Below are positions 33,094 through 41,633 of a stretch of DNA of 64,000 bases, piece after piece (position 1 is the stretch's first letter; every line of letters starts with the position of its first letter). The position numbers and the translations under genes were made by a program. Source of the DNA: Pseudooceanicola nanhaiensis DSM 18065 (GTDB lineage: Bacteria > Pseudomonadota > Alphaproteobacteria > Rhodobacterales > Rhodobacteraceae); the NCBI RefSeq assembly GCF_000688295.1, contig NZ_JHZF01000001.1, positions 1 through 64,000 on the forward strand, written 5' to 3'. Under the pieces are notes generated by a model. That model was not told where the DNA came from. It searched no databases and worked only from the letters and a program-made list of their open reading frames with translations.

Positions 33094-34185
33094 ATGGCGA
33101 ATGGCGCGCAGACCACCGCGGGGGCCGAGATCACGGTGCGCGGGCTGGAGAAGAAATTCGGTCAGCTCAAGGCCGTGGACGATCTGTCGCTCGACATCCC
33201 CAGCGGAGAATTCCTGGCGCTGCTCGGCCCCTCGGGGTCCGGCAAGTCGACGGTGCTGATGATGCTCGCCGGGTTCGAGGTGCCGACCGCCGGGGCGATC
33301 ACCATCGACGGGCGCGACTGCACCCGGCTGACGCCGCAGAAGCGCAACATCGGCATGGTGTTCCAGCATTATTCGCTGTTCCCGCATCTCTCGGTCATCG
33401 ACAACGTCGCCTTCCCGCTGAAGATGCGCGGCGCGTCCCGGGCCGACCGGCGCCGCCGCGCCGCCGAGGCGCTCGAGGTCGTGCGGCTCGAGGGCTACGG
33501 CGACCGGATGCCCTCGCAGCTCTCCGGCGGGCAGCGGCAGCGCGTGGCGCTGGCGCGGGCGATCGTGTATCAGCCCCGGCTTCTGCTGATGGACGAACCG
33601 CTCTCGGCGCTCGACAAGAACCTGCGCGAGGAGATGCAGCTCGAGATCAAGCGCCTGCACTCCGAACTGGGCGTGACCGTCGTCTTCGTCACCCACGACC
33701 AGGGCGAGGCGCTGACCATGGCCGACCGCGTCGCGATCCTGCGCGGCGGGCGGATCCAGCAGATCTCGGCCGCGCGCGAGCTTTACGAACGCCCGGCGAA
33801 CCTGTTCTCGGCAGGGTTCATCGGCGAGATGAACATGATCCCCGCGCAATGGGACGGCAGCGGGCTGATGCTGGCGCAGGGCGACCGGCTGGCGCCGCCC
33901 GAGGCCGCGCTGATCGGTGCGGTGCCGTCGGGCGTGGCCACGCTCGCGATCCGGCCGGAACGGCTGCGGGTCTCGGCGCCCGACGCGCCCGGGGCCCTCG
34001 CCGCCACGCTGGAGGAGGTCGTCTATGCCGGGGCCGGCACGCTGCTGATCGCCCGCCTCGCGGACGGGACCGAGATCCGCGCCCGCGTCCCCTCTGCCGG
34101 GCTGCCGCGGCTGGCCGAGGGCGAGCGGATCGGGCTGACCTTCGATCCCGACGCGCTGCTGGTCTACGGCGAGGCGGCGGCATGA
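33094..34185 (+). CDS. Polyamine-type ABC transporter ATPase (PotA-like)
   Basis: A 363-residue ABC ATPase with Walker A GPSGSGKST, signature LSGGQRQR and Walker B LLLMDEPLSALD, followed by a TOBE-type C-terminal domain (ATLAIRPERLRV). ATG 33094 has GGGGA just ahead; the frame is open to 33025 but only across the promoter. It drives the two permeases that follow. PotA-like systems carry spermidine/putrescine, but relatives also carry other amines, opines and betaines. Confidence 0.9.
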   Translation: MANGAQTTAGAEITVRGLEKKFGQLKAVDDLSLDIPSGEFLALLGPSGSGKSTVLMMLAGFEVPTAGAITIDGRDCTRLTPQKRNIGMVFQHYSLFPHLSVIDNVAFPLKMRGASRADRRRRAAEALEVVRLEGYGDRMPSQLSGGQRQRVALARAIVYQPRLLLMDEPLSALDKNLREEMQLEIKRLHSELGVTVVFVTHDQGEALTMADRVAILRGGRIQQISAARELYERPANLFSAGFIGEMNMIPAQWDGSGLMLAQGDRLAPPEAALIGAVPSGVATLAIRPERLRVSAPDAPGALAATLEEVVYAGAGTLLIARLADGTEIRARVPSAGLPRLAEGERIGLTFDPDALLVYGEAAA

Positions 34186-35051
34186 GCATGGCCGGCTTCC
34201 TCCAGCCCGACGGGCGGAACCTCTCGAAGGCGGGGATCCTGCTGCTGATGGCGCCCTTCTTCCTGCTGATCGGCTTCGCCTTCCTCTACCCGCTGCTCAG
34301 CCTGCTCTCGATCTCGGTCACCGAGCCGCAGACCGGGCTGCAGAACTACGAGCGGATCCTCGACACGCCGGTCTACGGCAAGGTCCTTCTGCGGACGCTG
34401 TGGATCGCGCTGCTGGTGTCGATCCTGTCGCTCTTCCTCGCCTTCCCGGTGGCGATGGCGATGGTCTCGTCCTCCGGCGCGATGGCGGTCTTCATCACCG
34501 CCTGCATCCTCTTGCCCTTCTGGTCCTCGGTGCTGGTGCGCACCGCCGCCTGGGCGGTCCTGTTGCAGCGCAACGGGATCGTCAACGACCTGCTGCAGGC
34601 GATCGGGATCATCGACGCGCCGGTCAGGCTGCTCTACACGCAGGGCGCCGTCGTGGTCGCGATGACCCACGTGCTGATGCCCTTCATGGTGCTGCCGATC
34701 TACGGCGCGCTCAGGAACATCCCGCCGGATTACGGCCGCGCCGCCGCGATCTGCGGGGCGGGGCCCCTCCGCAGCTTCTTCGAGGTGACCCTGCCGCTCG
34801 CCATGCCCGGCGTCCTGGGCGGCTTCATCCTCGTCTTCCTGACCGCGCTCGGCTATTTCATCACCCCCGCGCTGCTCGGTTCCCCGCAGGAGATGATGAT
34901 CGCCACGCTGATCTCGCAGCAGCTGCGCGAGTTCCTCGACTGGCCCTTCGCCGCCGCGCTCGTCGGTGTGCTGACCCTCTTCGTCACCGCGATCACGCTG
35001 CTCTTCAGCCGGGTGTTCCGCTTCGACCGGATGCTGGGGGGCCAGGTATGA
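34182..35051 (+). CDS. Polyamine-type ABC transporter permease (PotB-like)
   Basis: A 289-residue inner-membrane subunit with six predicted helices and an EAA loop (DYGRAAAICGAGPLRSFFEV). ATG 34182 overlaps the ATPase stop in an ATGA. It forms the channel with the PotC-like subunit. Confidence 0.9.
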   Translation: MSMAGFLQPDGRNLSKAGILLLMAPFFLLIGFAFLYPLLSLLSISVTEPQTGLQNYERILDTPVYGKVLLRTLWIALLVSILSLFLAFPVAMAMVSSSGAMAVFITACILLPFWSSVLVRTAAWAVLLQRNGIVNDLLQAIGIIDAPVRLLYTQGAVVVAMTHVLMPFMVLPIYGALRNIPPDYGRAAAICGAGPLRSFFEVTLPLAMPGVLGGFILVFLTALGYFITPALLGSPQEMMIATLISQQLREFLDWPFAAALVGVLTLFVTAITLLFSRVFRFDRMLGGQV

Positions 35052-35863
35052 GCGGCAAACTCACCCCCGGCCGCCTGATGCTGATGGCCTATGTCTATCT
35101 CGTGCTGATCTTCGTGCTGGCGCCGATCGTGGTCATCCTGCCGATGGCCTTCAGCGAGCCCGATTACCTGACCTTCCCGCCCGAGGGCTTCACCTTCAAG
35201 TGGTTCGGCGCCTTCTTCGGCAATGCGCGCTGGATGGACGCCTCGGTCTTCTCGCTGAAGATCGCCGTCCTGACCTCGATCGTGACGGTGGTGGTCGGCA
35301 CCATGGCGACCTATGCGCTGATGCGCGGGGCGGGGCGGCTCGGCACCCTGTTCCAGGGGTTGCTGATCGCGCCCATCGTGGTGCCGCATATCGCGCTGGC
35401 GGTCGCGCTCTACCTGTTCTTCCGGCAGACCGGGCTTTCGGGCACCGTCACCGGATATGTCATGGCGCATGCGATCATCGCCATGCCCTTCGTGGTCTTC
35501 ACCGTGGCCGCCGCGCTCAGTTCGGTGGACGCGACGCTCGAGGACGCGGCGATGAGCTGCGGCGCCTCGCGGTTCGATGCCTTCCGGCTGGTGACGCTGC
35601 CGCTGATCCTGCCCAACGTGCTGTCGGGGGCGCTCTTCGCCTTCATCCTGTCCTTCGACGAACCGGTGATCTCGTTCTTCCTCGCCGGCATCCGGGACAA
35701 GACCCTGCCGCGCATGATGTTCGACAACATCGAACAGAACCTCACCCCGGTGATCCCGGCGATTGCCGTCCTGCTCACCGGCGTCTCGATCCTCGTTCTG
35801 GTCTGTGCCGCGGTCCTGCGGCGCATGGCCCAATCCCGGAGCATCCCCGCGGAAGAGGGGTGA
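35048..35863 (+). CDS. Polyamine-type ABC transporter permease (PotC-like)
   Basis: A 271-residue inner-membrane subunit with six helices and the EAA loop (TLEDAAMSCGASRFDAFRLV). It overlaps the PotB-like stop. The SFDEPVISFFLAG segment is typical of PotC proteins. Confidence 0.9.
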   Translation: MSGKLTPGRLMLMAYVYLVLIFVLAPIVVILPMAFSEPDYLTFPPEGFTFKWFGAFFGNARWMDASVFSLKIAVLTSIVTVVVGTMATYALMRGAGRLGTLFQGLLIAPIVVPHIALAVALYLFFRQTGLSGTVTGYVMAHAIIAMPFVVFTVAAALSSVDATLEDAAMSCGASRFDAFRLVTLPLILPNVLSGALFAFILSFDEPVISFFLAGIRDKTLPRMMFDNIEQNLTPVIPAIAVLLTGVSILVLVCAAVLRRMAQSRSIPAEEG

Positions 35864-35897
35864 TCCGGTCCACCAAGGCAACGACAAGGAGGTTGAC

Positions 35898-36941
35898 ATG
35901 AAGACGATGAAACGGGCCGGGCTGCTGGCCCTGGCGATGCTGGCGGCCGGAACGGCGGCGCGCGCCGACGAGCTGGTGATCGCCACCACCGGCGGGCTGA
36001 TGCGCAACGAGATGGAGAAGTGGTTCTACCTGCCCTTCACCGAAGAGACCGGGACCGAGGTGATCCCCTTCGACATCGAGGTTCCCGACCAGTGGGCCCG
36101 GGCCGAAGGGATGATCCGCACCGGCAATGTCGAGTTTGACATCGTCACCGCGACCGGTCCGGACCTTGTCGACAAGGCCGAGATGCTGATGGACATCCCC
36201 TGCGACACGCTGGAGAACGTCAAGGAATACGCCCTGCCGGGCGCCTGCCAGCCGAAGGGGATCGCCCGGACCACGGGCGGCATGGTCCTGACCTACAACA
36301 CCGAGACCTACGCCGATAACCCGCCGGAGTCCTGGGCCGATTTCTGGGATGTCGAGACCTACCCCGGCCCGCGCGGCCTGCCCGACACCGGCGACCGCGA
36401 CTGGTGGCTGCCGACCGTCGCGCTGCTGGCCGACGGGGTGGCGAAGGAGGATCTCTATCCGCTCGACCTCGACCGCGCCTACGCGAAGCTCGAGGAAATC
36501 CGCCCGCATATCGCGGTGTGGTGGAAGACCGGCAACCAGGTCCAGCAGATCATGCGCGACAACGAGGTCGCGATGACCATGGCCTATTCCGGCCGCGCGC
36601 TGAAGGTGATCCAGGACGGCTCTCCCTTCGCGATGGCCTGGGACGGGGCGATCCGCGACACGGGCTATCTTGCCGTGCTGAAGGGGGCGCCGAATCCCGA
36701 GGGGGCGATGAACTTCATCAACTTCTTCTACGGGGCGGCCGACGGGCATCCGGGCTTCATCCAGGCGGTCGGCTACGCGACCTCGTCGACGATCGGCCTG
36801 AGCCAGCTGCCCGAGGACGAACAGAAGCTCTACGCCACCTACCCGGCGAACTACGAGGTCCTCGTCGATCCAGACTTCGAATGGATCGGCGCGAACCGCG
36901 ACGAGCTGCGCGAGCGCTGGACGAACTGGCTTCTCCAGTGA
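35898..36941 (+). CDS. ABC transporter substrate-binding protein, PotD-like
   Basis: A 347-residue periplasmic protein with a Sec signal peptide (MKTMKRAGLLALAMLAAGTA then ARA). It has the PotD-type ELVIATTGGLMRNEMEKWFY start and an aromatic-rich binding region (DRDWWLPT; VWWKTGNQ). An AAGGAGG lies before ATG 35898. As the last gene of the operon it is followed by a strong stem-loop. Its ligand is unknown; the acidic residues that grip polyamine ammonium groups cannot be located with confidence. Confidence 0.88.
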   Translation: MKTMKRAGLLALAMLAAGTAARADELVIATTGGLMRNEMEKWFYLPFTEETGTEVIPFDIEVPDQWARAEGMIRTGNVEFDIVTATGPDLVDKAEMLMDIPCDTLENVKEYALPGACQPKGIARTTGGMVLTYNTETYADNPPESWADFWDVETYPGPRGLPDTGDRDWWLPTVALLADGVAKEDLYPLDLDRAYAKLEEIRPHIAVWWKTGNQVQQIMRDNEVAMTMAYSGRALKVIQDGSPFAMAWDGAIRDTGYLAVLKGAPNPEGAMNFINFFYGAADGHPGFIQAVGYATSSTIGLSQLPEDEQKLYATYPANYEVLVDPDFEWIGANRDELRERWTNWLLQ

Positions 36942-36950
36942 CAGACCGGC

Positions 36951-36976
36951 CCGGGGGCGGCCCCGTCCGCCCCCGG
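36951..36976 (+). terminator. Stem-loop after the PotD-like gene
   Basis: CCGGGGGCGG-ccccgt-CCGCCCCCGG, a perfect 10-bp stem starting 10 bases after the stop. No U-tract follows. Confidence 0.55.
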
Positions 36977-36998
36977 CGCCACGGGATTGCAAACTTGT

Positions 36999-37014
36999 GG
37001 CATGCGGCCATGCC
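36999..37014. promoter_or_regulatory. GGCATG-N4-CATGCC dyad, candidate TetR operator
   Basis: Inverted repeat of 6-bp arms (36999-37004 and 37009-37014), 37 bases before the TTG start of the TetR gene. Autoregulation is the usual role. Confidence 0.4.
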
Positions 37015-37050
37015 CTCTAGATTGGCGCCGCGTCCGCAGGGAGCCGAACC

Positions 37051-37773
37051 TTGACCACATCACGAGACTTGCTGGCCGAACTGACCCAGAACCGGCCGAT
37101 GCGGCGCCGGGGGATCGAACGCTACCACCGCATCCTCGACGCGACCGAAGAGCTGCTGTCGGGCAGCGGCGACGAGGACATCAGCCTCGCCCAGATCGCC
37201 GAGCAGGCCGAGATCTCGCTCGCCTCGGTCTATTACTTCTTCCCGAACCGCAATTCCGTCTACGTGGCCCTCGCCCTGCGGTTCAACGAGGAGATCTATG
37301 ACCGCTCCATCCGCCCGCTGACCGACCCCGAGCCGCAAACCTGGCAGGAGTTGCTGGAGCGCAAGCACAAGGCGGCCGCCGAGTTCCAGAACAGCCGCCC
37401 CGCCGCGCTCCGCCTCTTTCTCGGCGCCGGCGTCTCGGCCGCGGTCCGCAGCGCGGATTTCACCGGGAACGCCCGGCTGGCCCGCAGCCGCGCGCGGATG
37501 TTCGAGGCCTATTTCGACATCCAGAACATGCCCGACCTGCCGCACTGGCTCGAGATGTCGGCGGCGGCGATGGACGGGATCTGGTCGCTCTCCTACGGCT
37601 ATCACGGCGTCATCACCGAGGAATATCGCGCCGAGGCGACCGCCTGCGCCGTCACCTACCTGCGCCGATACCTGCCCGAATACCTCGCCCGGATCCCGCT
37701 GACGCAGGAGGCGCTGGAGCGGGTGCGCATCGACCTCGACGCGCCGGCGCCCGCGCTCGTCGCCAACGACTGA
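37051..37773 (+). CDS. TetR-family regulator
   Basis: A 240-residue repressor with a TetR helix-turn-helix (ISLAQIAEQAEISLASVYYF) and an all-helical C-terminal domain. The start is TTG 37051 with GGGAG ahead. It follows the pot-like operon on the same strand but past a stem-loop, and converges on a methyltransferase gene. It may regulate the transporter. Ligand unknown. Confidence 0.82.
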   Translation: MTTSRDLLAELTQNRPMRRRGIERYHRILDATEELLSGSGDEDISLAQIAEQAEISLASVYYFFPNRNSVYVALALRFNEEIYDRSIRPLTDPEPQTWQELLERKHKAAAEFQNSRPAALRLFLGAGVSAAVRSADFTGNARLARSRARMFEAYFDIQNMPDLPHWLEMSAAAMDGIWSLSYGYHGVITEEYRAEATACAVTYLRRYLPEYLARIPLTQEALERVRIDLDAPAPALVAND

Positions 37774-37779
37774 AGGCCG

Positions 37780-38520
37780 TCAGGCGCGGCGCGCGCTGAT
37801 CGCGTAGCGATGTTCGGACCGCCGCAGCAGGGATTTCCGCCATCCGAATTGCGCCGCCTGCGCGCGGTGGATCGCGCCCAGCCTCGTGTCGATGCGCAGA
37901 TCGCGGAAGCCCGCGGCGCGCATCAGCGCCGCCACCGCGTCGGCCCGCGCCCCGTGCGAGAAATGCACGCGCGAGAGGATGTCGGCGTGCCGCGTGCCGT
38001 CGCCATGCGGTTTCGCGGGCGCACGCCGCGCCAGCATCCGCGACAGCCATCCGCGCGAGACGAAGTCGCCATCCACCACCAGCACCTGCCCGCCCGGTGC
38101 GAGAACGCGGTGCCATTCCGCGAAAGCGGCGGCGGGATCGACCAGCGTCCAGACGAGGTGGCGGGTCACGATGATCTCCATGCAGCCGTCGGGCAGCATC
38201 GTGCGCTCGGCATCCGCTTGCAGGAAGGTCACGCCGGGCAGCTTGGCGCGGGCGCGGTCCAGCATCGGCTCCGCCCAGTCGAGCCCGGTGACCTCGAACC
38301 CCATGTCATGGCAGAGGCGCGCGATCTCTCCGGTGCCGGAGGCGAGGTCGAGCAGCCGCCGCCCCCCGGCCGGGCCGAGGTGACGTGCGAAGAGCGCCCG
38401 CCACGCCGCCATCTCGGCGCCCTCGGCGATACGGTGGCCGGGGTCGTCGTCGAAGGTGGCGGCCCGGTCGGACCAGTAGTCGCGGATATCGTCGCGCAGA
38501 TCGCGGTTTGTCAGGGTCAT
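37780..38520 (-). CDS. SAM-dependent methyltransferase, class I
   Basis: A 246-residue Rossmann-fold methyltransferase of the UbiE/COQ5-like group. Motif I is LLDLASGTGEIA, followed by GLDWAEPMLDRARAKLPG and a motif IV region. It is divergent from the iron-chelate-type ABC operon, with 122 bases between. In such a position it could modify a metallophore or its precursor, but the acceptor cannot be read. Confidence 0.75.
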   Translation of the reverse strand: MTLTNRDLRDDIRDYWSDRAATFDDDPGHRIAEGAEMAAWRALFARHLGPAGGRRLLDLASGTGEIARLCHDMGFEVTGLDWAEPMLDRARAKLPGVTFLQADAERTMLPDGCMEIIVTRHLVWTLVDPAAAFAEWHRVLAPGGQVLVVDGDFVSRGWLSRMLARRAPAKPHGDGTRHADILSRVHFSHGARADAVAALMRAAGFRDLRIDTRLGAIHRAQAAQFGWRKSLLRRSEHRYAISARRA

Positions 38521-38642
38521 CGTGCTGTCCGTCTTTTGCCGGCTGGCTTCGGCCTATCGCGCGGAGGTGTCAACCGGCATTCTTGACGAAATCAGTCGGA
38601 AACCGTAGGGGGGCCATGTCTGATCCAAATGAGGACCCCTTC

Positions 38643-39779
38643 ATGACCCTTCGTTCCGTCCTCGGCGCCTCGGCGCTGAGCCTGATCGCCGCCAGCCTCG
38701 CGCAAGCCGACCCCATCACCCTGACCGACATCGCCGGTCGCGAGGTCACGGTCGACGCGCCGGTGGACCGCGTGATCCTCGGCGAGGGGCGGCAGGTCTT
38801 CTTCACCGCCGTGCTGGATGGCGACAACCCCTTCGCCCGCGTCGTCGGATGGCGCGACGACCTGCGCCAGGCCTCGCCCGAGAGCTACGAGGCCTATGCG
38901 GAGAAGTTCCCCGAGCTGGCCGATATCCCGACCTTCGGCGGCTTCAAGGACGGCACCTTCGACATCGAGCAGGCGGTCTCGCTCCAGCCCGATGTCATGC
39001 TGATGAACCTCGAATCGAAGCAGGCGACCGAGGAGGCCGGCTACGAGGAGAAGCTCGCCAAGGTCGGCATCCCGATCGTCTATGTCGATTTCCGCGAGAA
39101 GCCCTTCGAGCACACGCCCGCCTCGATGGAGATCATCGGCAAGCTCTTCGGCGAGGAGGACCGCGCGGCCGAGTTCAACACCTTCTATGCCGAGCAGATG
39201 GCGCGGGTGACGGACGTGATCGAGGCGCAGGAGAACCTCGAGCGGCCGCTGACCTTCGTGGAACGCGCGGCGGGCTATTCCGAGGATTGCTGCATGTCCT
39301 TCGGCGACGCCAACTTCGGCCGCTTCGTGGAGCTGGCAGGCGGCGAGAACATGGCGAGCCCGTTCATCCCCGGCACCTTCGGCACGGTGAACGCCGAGCA
39401 GATCATCGCCTCGGATCCCGACCAGATCATCGCGACGGGCGGCAACTGGGAGGCCTATGTCCCCGGTGGCGACTGGATCGGCGTCGGCCCCGGCGCGGAC
39501 GAGGACGAGGCGCGCCGCAAGCTGGCCGCGCTGATGGAGCGGCCGGGCTTCACCGGGGTGAAGGCCGTCGAGACCGGGCAGGTCCACGCGATCTGGCACC
39601 AGTTCTACAACGCGCCCTACAGCTTCGTCGCGGTCCAGCAGCTGGCCAGGTGGATCCATCCGGAGCTCTTCCCCGACCTCGATCCCGAGGCGACGCTGAA
39701 GGAATTGCACGCGCGCTTCCTGCCGGTCGACTACCGCCCCGGCTACTGGGTCTCGCTGAGCGGCGACGAAACCAACTGA
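38643..39779 (+). CDS. Iron-chelate-type ABC transporter substrate-binding protein (FecB/BtuF type)
   Basis: A 378-residue class III binding protein with a signal peptide ending LIAASLAQA and a TDIAGREVTVDAPVDRVIL segment typical of siderophore, haem or cobalamin binding proteins. A CCMSFGDANFGRFVELAG region lies in the second lobe. ATG 38643 fits the signal peptide; ATG 38616 is an alternative that adds nine residues. Members bind siderophores, haem or cobalamin and the choice is not decidable from sequence alone. No riboswitch is visible upstream, which argues mildly against cobalamin. Confidence 0.85.
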   Translation: MTLRSVLGASALSLIAASLAQADPITLTDIAGREVTVDAPVDRVILGEGRQVFFTAVLDGDNPFARVVGWRDDLRQASPESYEAYAEKFPELADIPTFGGFKDGTFDIEQAVSLQPDVMLMNLESKQATEEAGYEEKLAKVGIPIVYVDFREKPFEHTPASMEIIGKLFGEEDRAAEFNTFYAEQMARVTDVIEAQENLERPLTFVERAAGYSEDCCMSFGDANFGRFVELAGGENMASPFIPGTFGTVNAEQIIASDPDQIIATGGNWEAYVPGGDWIGVGPGADEDEARRKLAALMERPGFTGVKAVETGQVHAIWHQFYNAPYSFVAVQQLARWIHPELFPDLDPEATLKELHARFLPVDYRPGYWVSLSGDETN

Positions 39780-39786
39780 ACGCGAC

Positions 39787-39806
39787 GGGCGGCCTTCGGG
39801 CCGCCC
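39787..39806 (+). other. Intercistronic stem-loop with UUCG loop
   Basis: GGGCGGCC-TTCG-GGCCGCCC, a perfect 8-bp stem, lies between the binding protein and permease genes. Such structures commonly raise the binding-protein to permease ratio by protecting the upstream mRNA. Confidence 0.65.
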
Positions 39807-39823
39807 TCTGCACGAGGGGCATC

Positions 39824-40885
39824 ATGTCGAGCGTCACCACCGAACCCGCCGCGCAGGCGCTGAATTACCGGGGACTGGTCGCGCGCCGGATCCTCATCCT
39901 CGCCGGTCTGGTCGCGCTGCTGGTCCTGTCGGTGGCGACGGACGTCTCGCTGGGCCCCGCGCGCTATGCCCTGCCGGACGTGCTGAAGACGCTCTTTGCG
40001 CCGGGTTCGGCCGATCTGCAGATGCGGGTGGTGGTCTGGGACATCCGGATGCCGATGGCCCTGCTCGCCGTGACGGTGGGCGCGAGCCTGTCGCTGGCGG
40101 GCGCGCAGATGCAGACGATCCTCGCCAACCCGCTCGCGAGCCCCTTCACGCTGGGCCTGTCGGCCGCCGCAAGCTTCGGCGCGGCGCTGGCCATGGTGCT
40201 GGGCGTGGCGGTCTTTCCGGCGGCGGTCGGACTGATGGTGCCGATCAACGCCTTCGCCATGGCGATGGCGGCCTCGCTCCTGATCTTCGGCCTGTCGACG
40301 ATGCGCGGCGTGACGGTCGAGACCATCGTCCTTCTGGGCATCGCGCTGGTCTTCACCTTCAACGCGGCGCTCGCACTGCTGCAATACTTCGCCTCGGAAC
40401 AGGCGCTGTCGGCGGTGGTGTTCTGGACCATGGGCAGCCTGACGAAGGCGACATGGGGCAAGGTCGCGATCACCGCCGCCATCCTCGCCATCTGCACGCC
40501 GCTCTTCGCCCGCCGGGCCTGGGAGCTGACCGCGATCCGGCTGGGCGAGACGCGGGCCGCGGCCATGGGCGTGCCGGTCAAGCGGCTGCGGCTCGAGGCG
40601 CTGTTCCTCGTGGCGCTCTTGGCCGCGGTGCCGGTCTCCTTCGTCGGCACGATCGGCTTCATCGGCATCGTCGGACCGCATGTGGCGCGGCTGTTGCTGG
40701 GCGAGGATCAGCGCTTCTTCCTGCCGGGCGCGATGCTGTCGGGCGCGGTGATCCTGTCGGCGACCTCGGTCATCTCGAAGGCGCTGCTGCCGGGCGCGGT
40801 GCTGCCCATCGGGATCATCACGGCGCTCGTGGGCGTGCCGTTCTTCGTGGCGCTGATCCTGACGAAAGGACGCAAGGGATGGTGA
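39824..40885 (+). CDS. Iron-chelate-type ABC transporter permease (FecCD family)
   Basis: A 353-residue polytopic protein with about ten helices and the FecCD motifs, including TLGLSAAASFGAALA near the middle and the GIVGPHVARLLLGEDQRF region. It lies 45 bases after the binding protein and overlaps the ATPase gene by 7 bases. A single permease gene implies a homodimer. Confidence 0.88.
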   Translation: MSSVTTEPAAQALNYRGLVARRILILAGLVALLVLSVATDVSLGPARYALPDVLKTLFAPGSADLQMRVVVWDIRMPMALLAVTVGASLSLAGAQMQTILANPLASPFTLGLSAAASFGAALAMVLGVAVFPAAVGLMVPINAFAMAMAASLLIFGLSTMRGVTVETIVLLGIALVFTFNAALALLQYFASEQALSAVVFWTMGSLTKATWGKVAITAAILAICTPLFARRAWELTAIRLGETRAAAMGVPVKRLRLEALFLVALLAAVPVSFVGTIGFIGIVGPHVARLLLGEDQRFFLPGAMLSGAVILSATSVISKALLPGAVLPIGIITALVGVPFFVALILTKGRKGW

Positions 40886-41631
40886 AGCTGGCACTCGAGG
40901 GGCTGGGCGCGCGCTACGGCCGGCGCGAGATCATCGCCGAGGCGACGACGCCCTGGATCGCGGGCGGGACGCTGACCGCGCTGGTCGGGGCGAACGCGGC
41001 CGGCAAGTCGACGCTGTTCCGCCGGATGGCCGGCCAGCTGCGCGGGGCAGGGGCCGTGCGTCTGGACGAGGCCGGGGCAGGTGACATCCGCTACATGCCG
41101 CAGGACACGGCGATGACGGCGGCGCTGACGGTCTATGAATCGGTGATCCTCGCGCTGAAGCAGGGCGGCGGCGGCTGGCGGCTGACCGCAAGCGAGCTGG
41201 CGGCGGTGGACGAGGTGCTGCACCGCTTCGGCATCGCGCATCTGGCCGAGCGGCAATTGCCCGAGCTTTCGGGCGGGCAGCGCCAGTCGGTGTCGATCGC
41301 GCAGACGCTGGTCTCGCGCCCGAAGGTGGTGCTGATGGACGAACCGACCTCGGCGCTGGATCTCTACCGGCAGTTCGAGATCCTCGAGGCGCTGCGCCGC
41401 TACGCGGCCGAGACCGGGGCCGTGGTGGTGCTGGCCCTGCACGACCTCAACCAGGTGATGCGGGCCTGCACGACGACCATCGCGCTGGCCGGGGGCCGCA
41501 TCCTCGCGACCGGTCCCACGCTCGAGGTGCTGACGCCCGACCTCATCCGCCAGCTTTACGGCATCGACAGCCGGGTCGAGCGGTGTTCGCGCGGCTGTCC
41601 GATGATGATCGTGGACGGTCCCGCGGCCTGA
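40879..41631 (+). CDS. Iron-chelate-type ABC transporter ATPase (FecE-like)
   Basis: A 250-residue ABC ATPase. Walker A reads GANAAGKST, signature LSGGQRQS, Walker B VVLMDEPTSALD. It overlaps the permease stop. The Walker A and signature differ slightly from the commonest forms (GANAAGK rather than GPNGAGK, and QRQS rather than QRQR), but both are tolerated in the FecE family. Confidence 0.88.
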   Translation: MVKLALEGLGARYGRREIIAEATTPWIAGGTLTALVGANAAGKSTLFRRMAGQLRGAGAVRLDEAGAGDIRYMPQDTAMTAALTVYESVILALKQGGGGWRLTASELAAVDEVLHRFGIAHLAERQLPELSGGQRQSVSIAQTLVSRPKVVLMDEPTSALDLYRQFEILEALRRYAAETGAVVVLALHDLNQVMRACTTTIALAGGRILATGPTLEVLTPDLIRQLYGIDSRVERCSRGCPMMIVDGPAA

Positions 41632-41633
41632 TC

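Noticed and set aside
38521-38642. Riboswitch (for example cobalamin) upstream of the FecB-like gene
   Set aside because: The 122-base space is too short and shows no recognisable conserved box or multi-helix fold.
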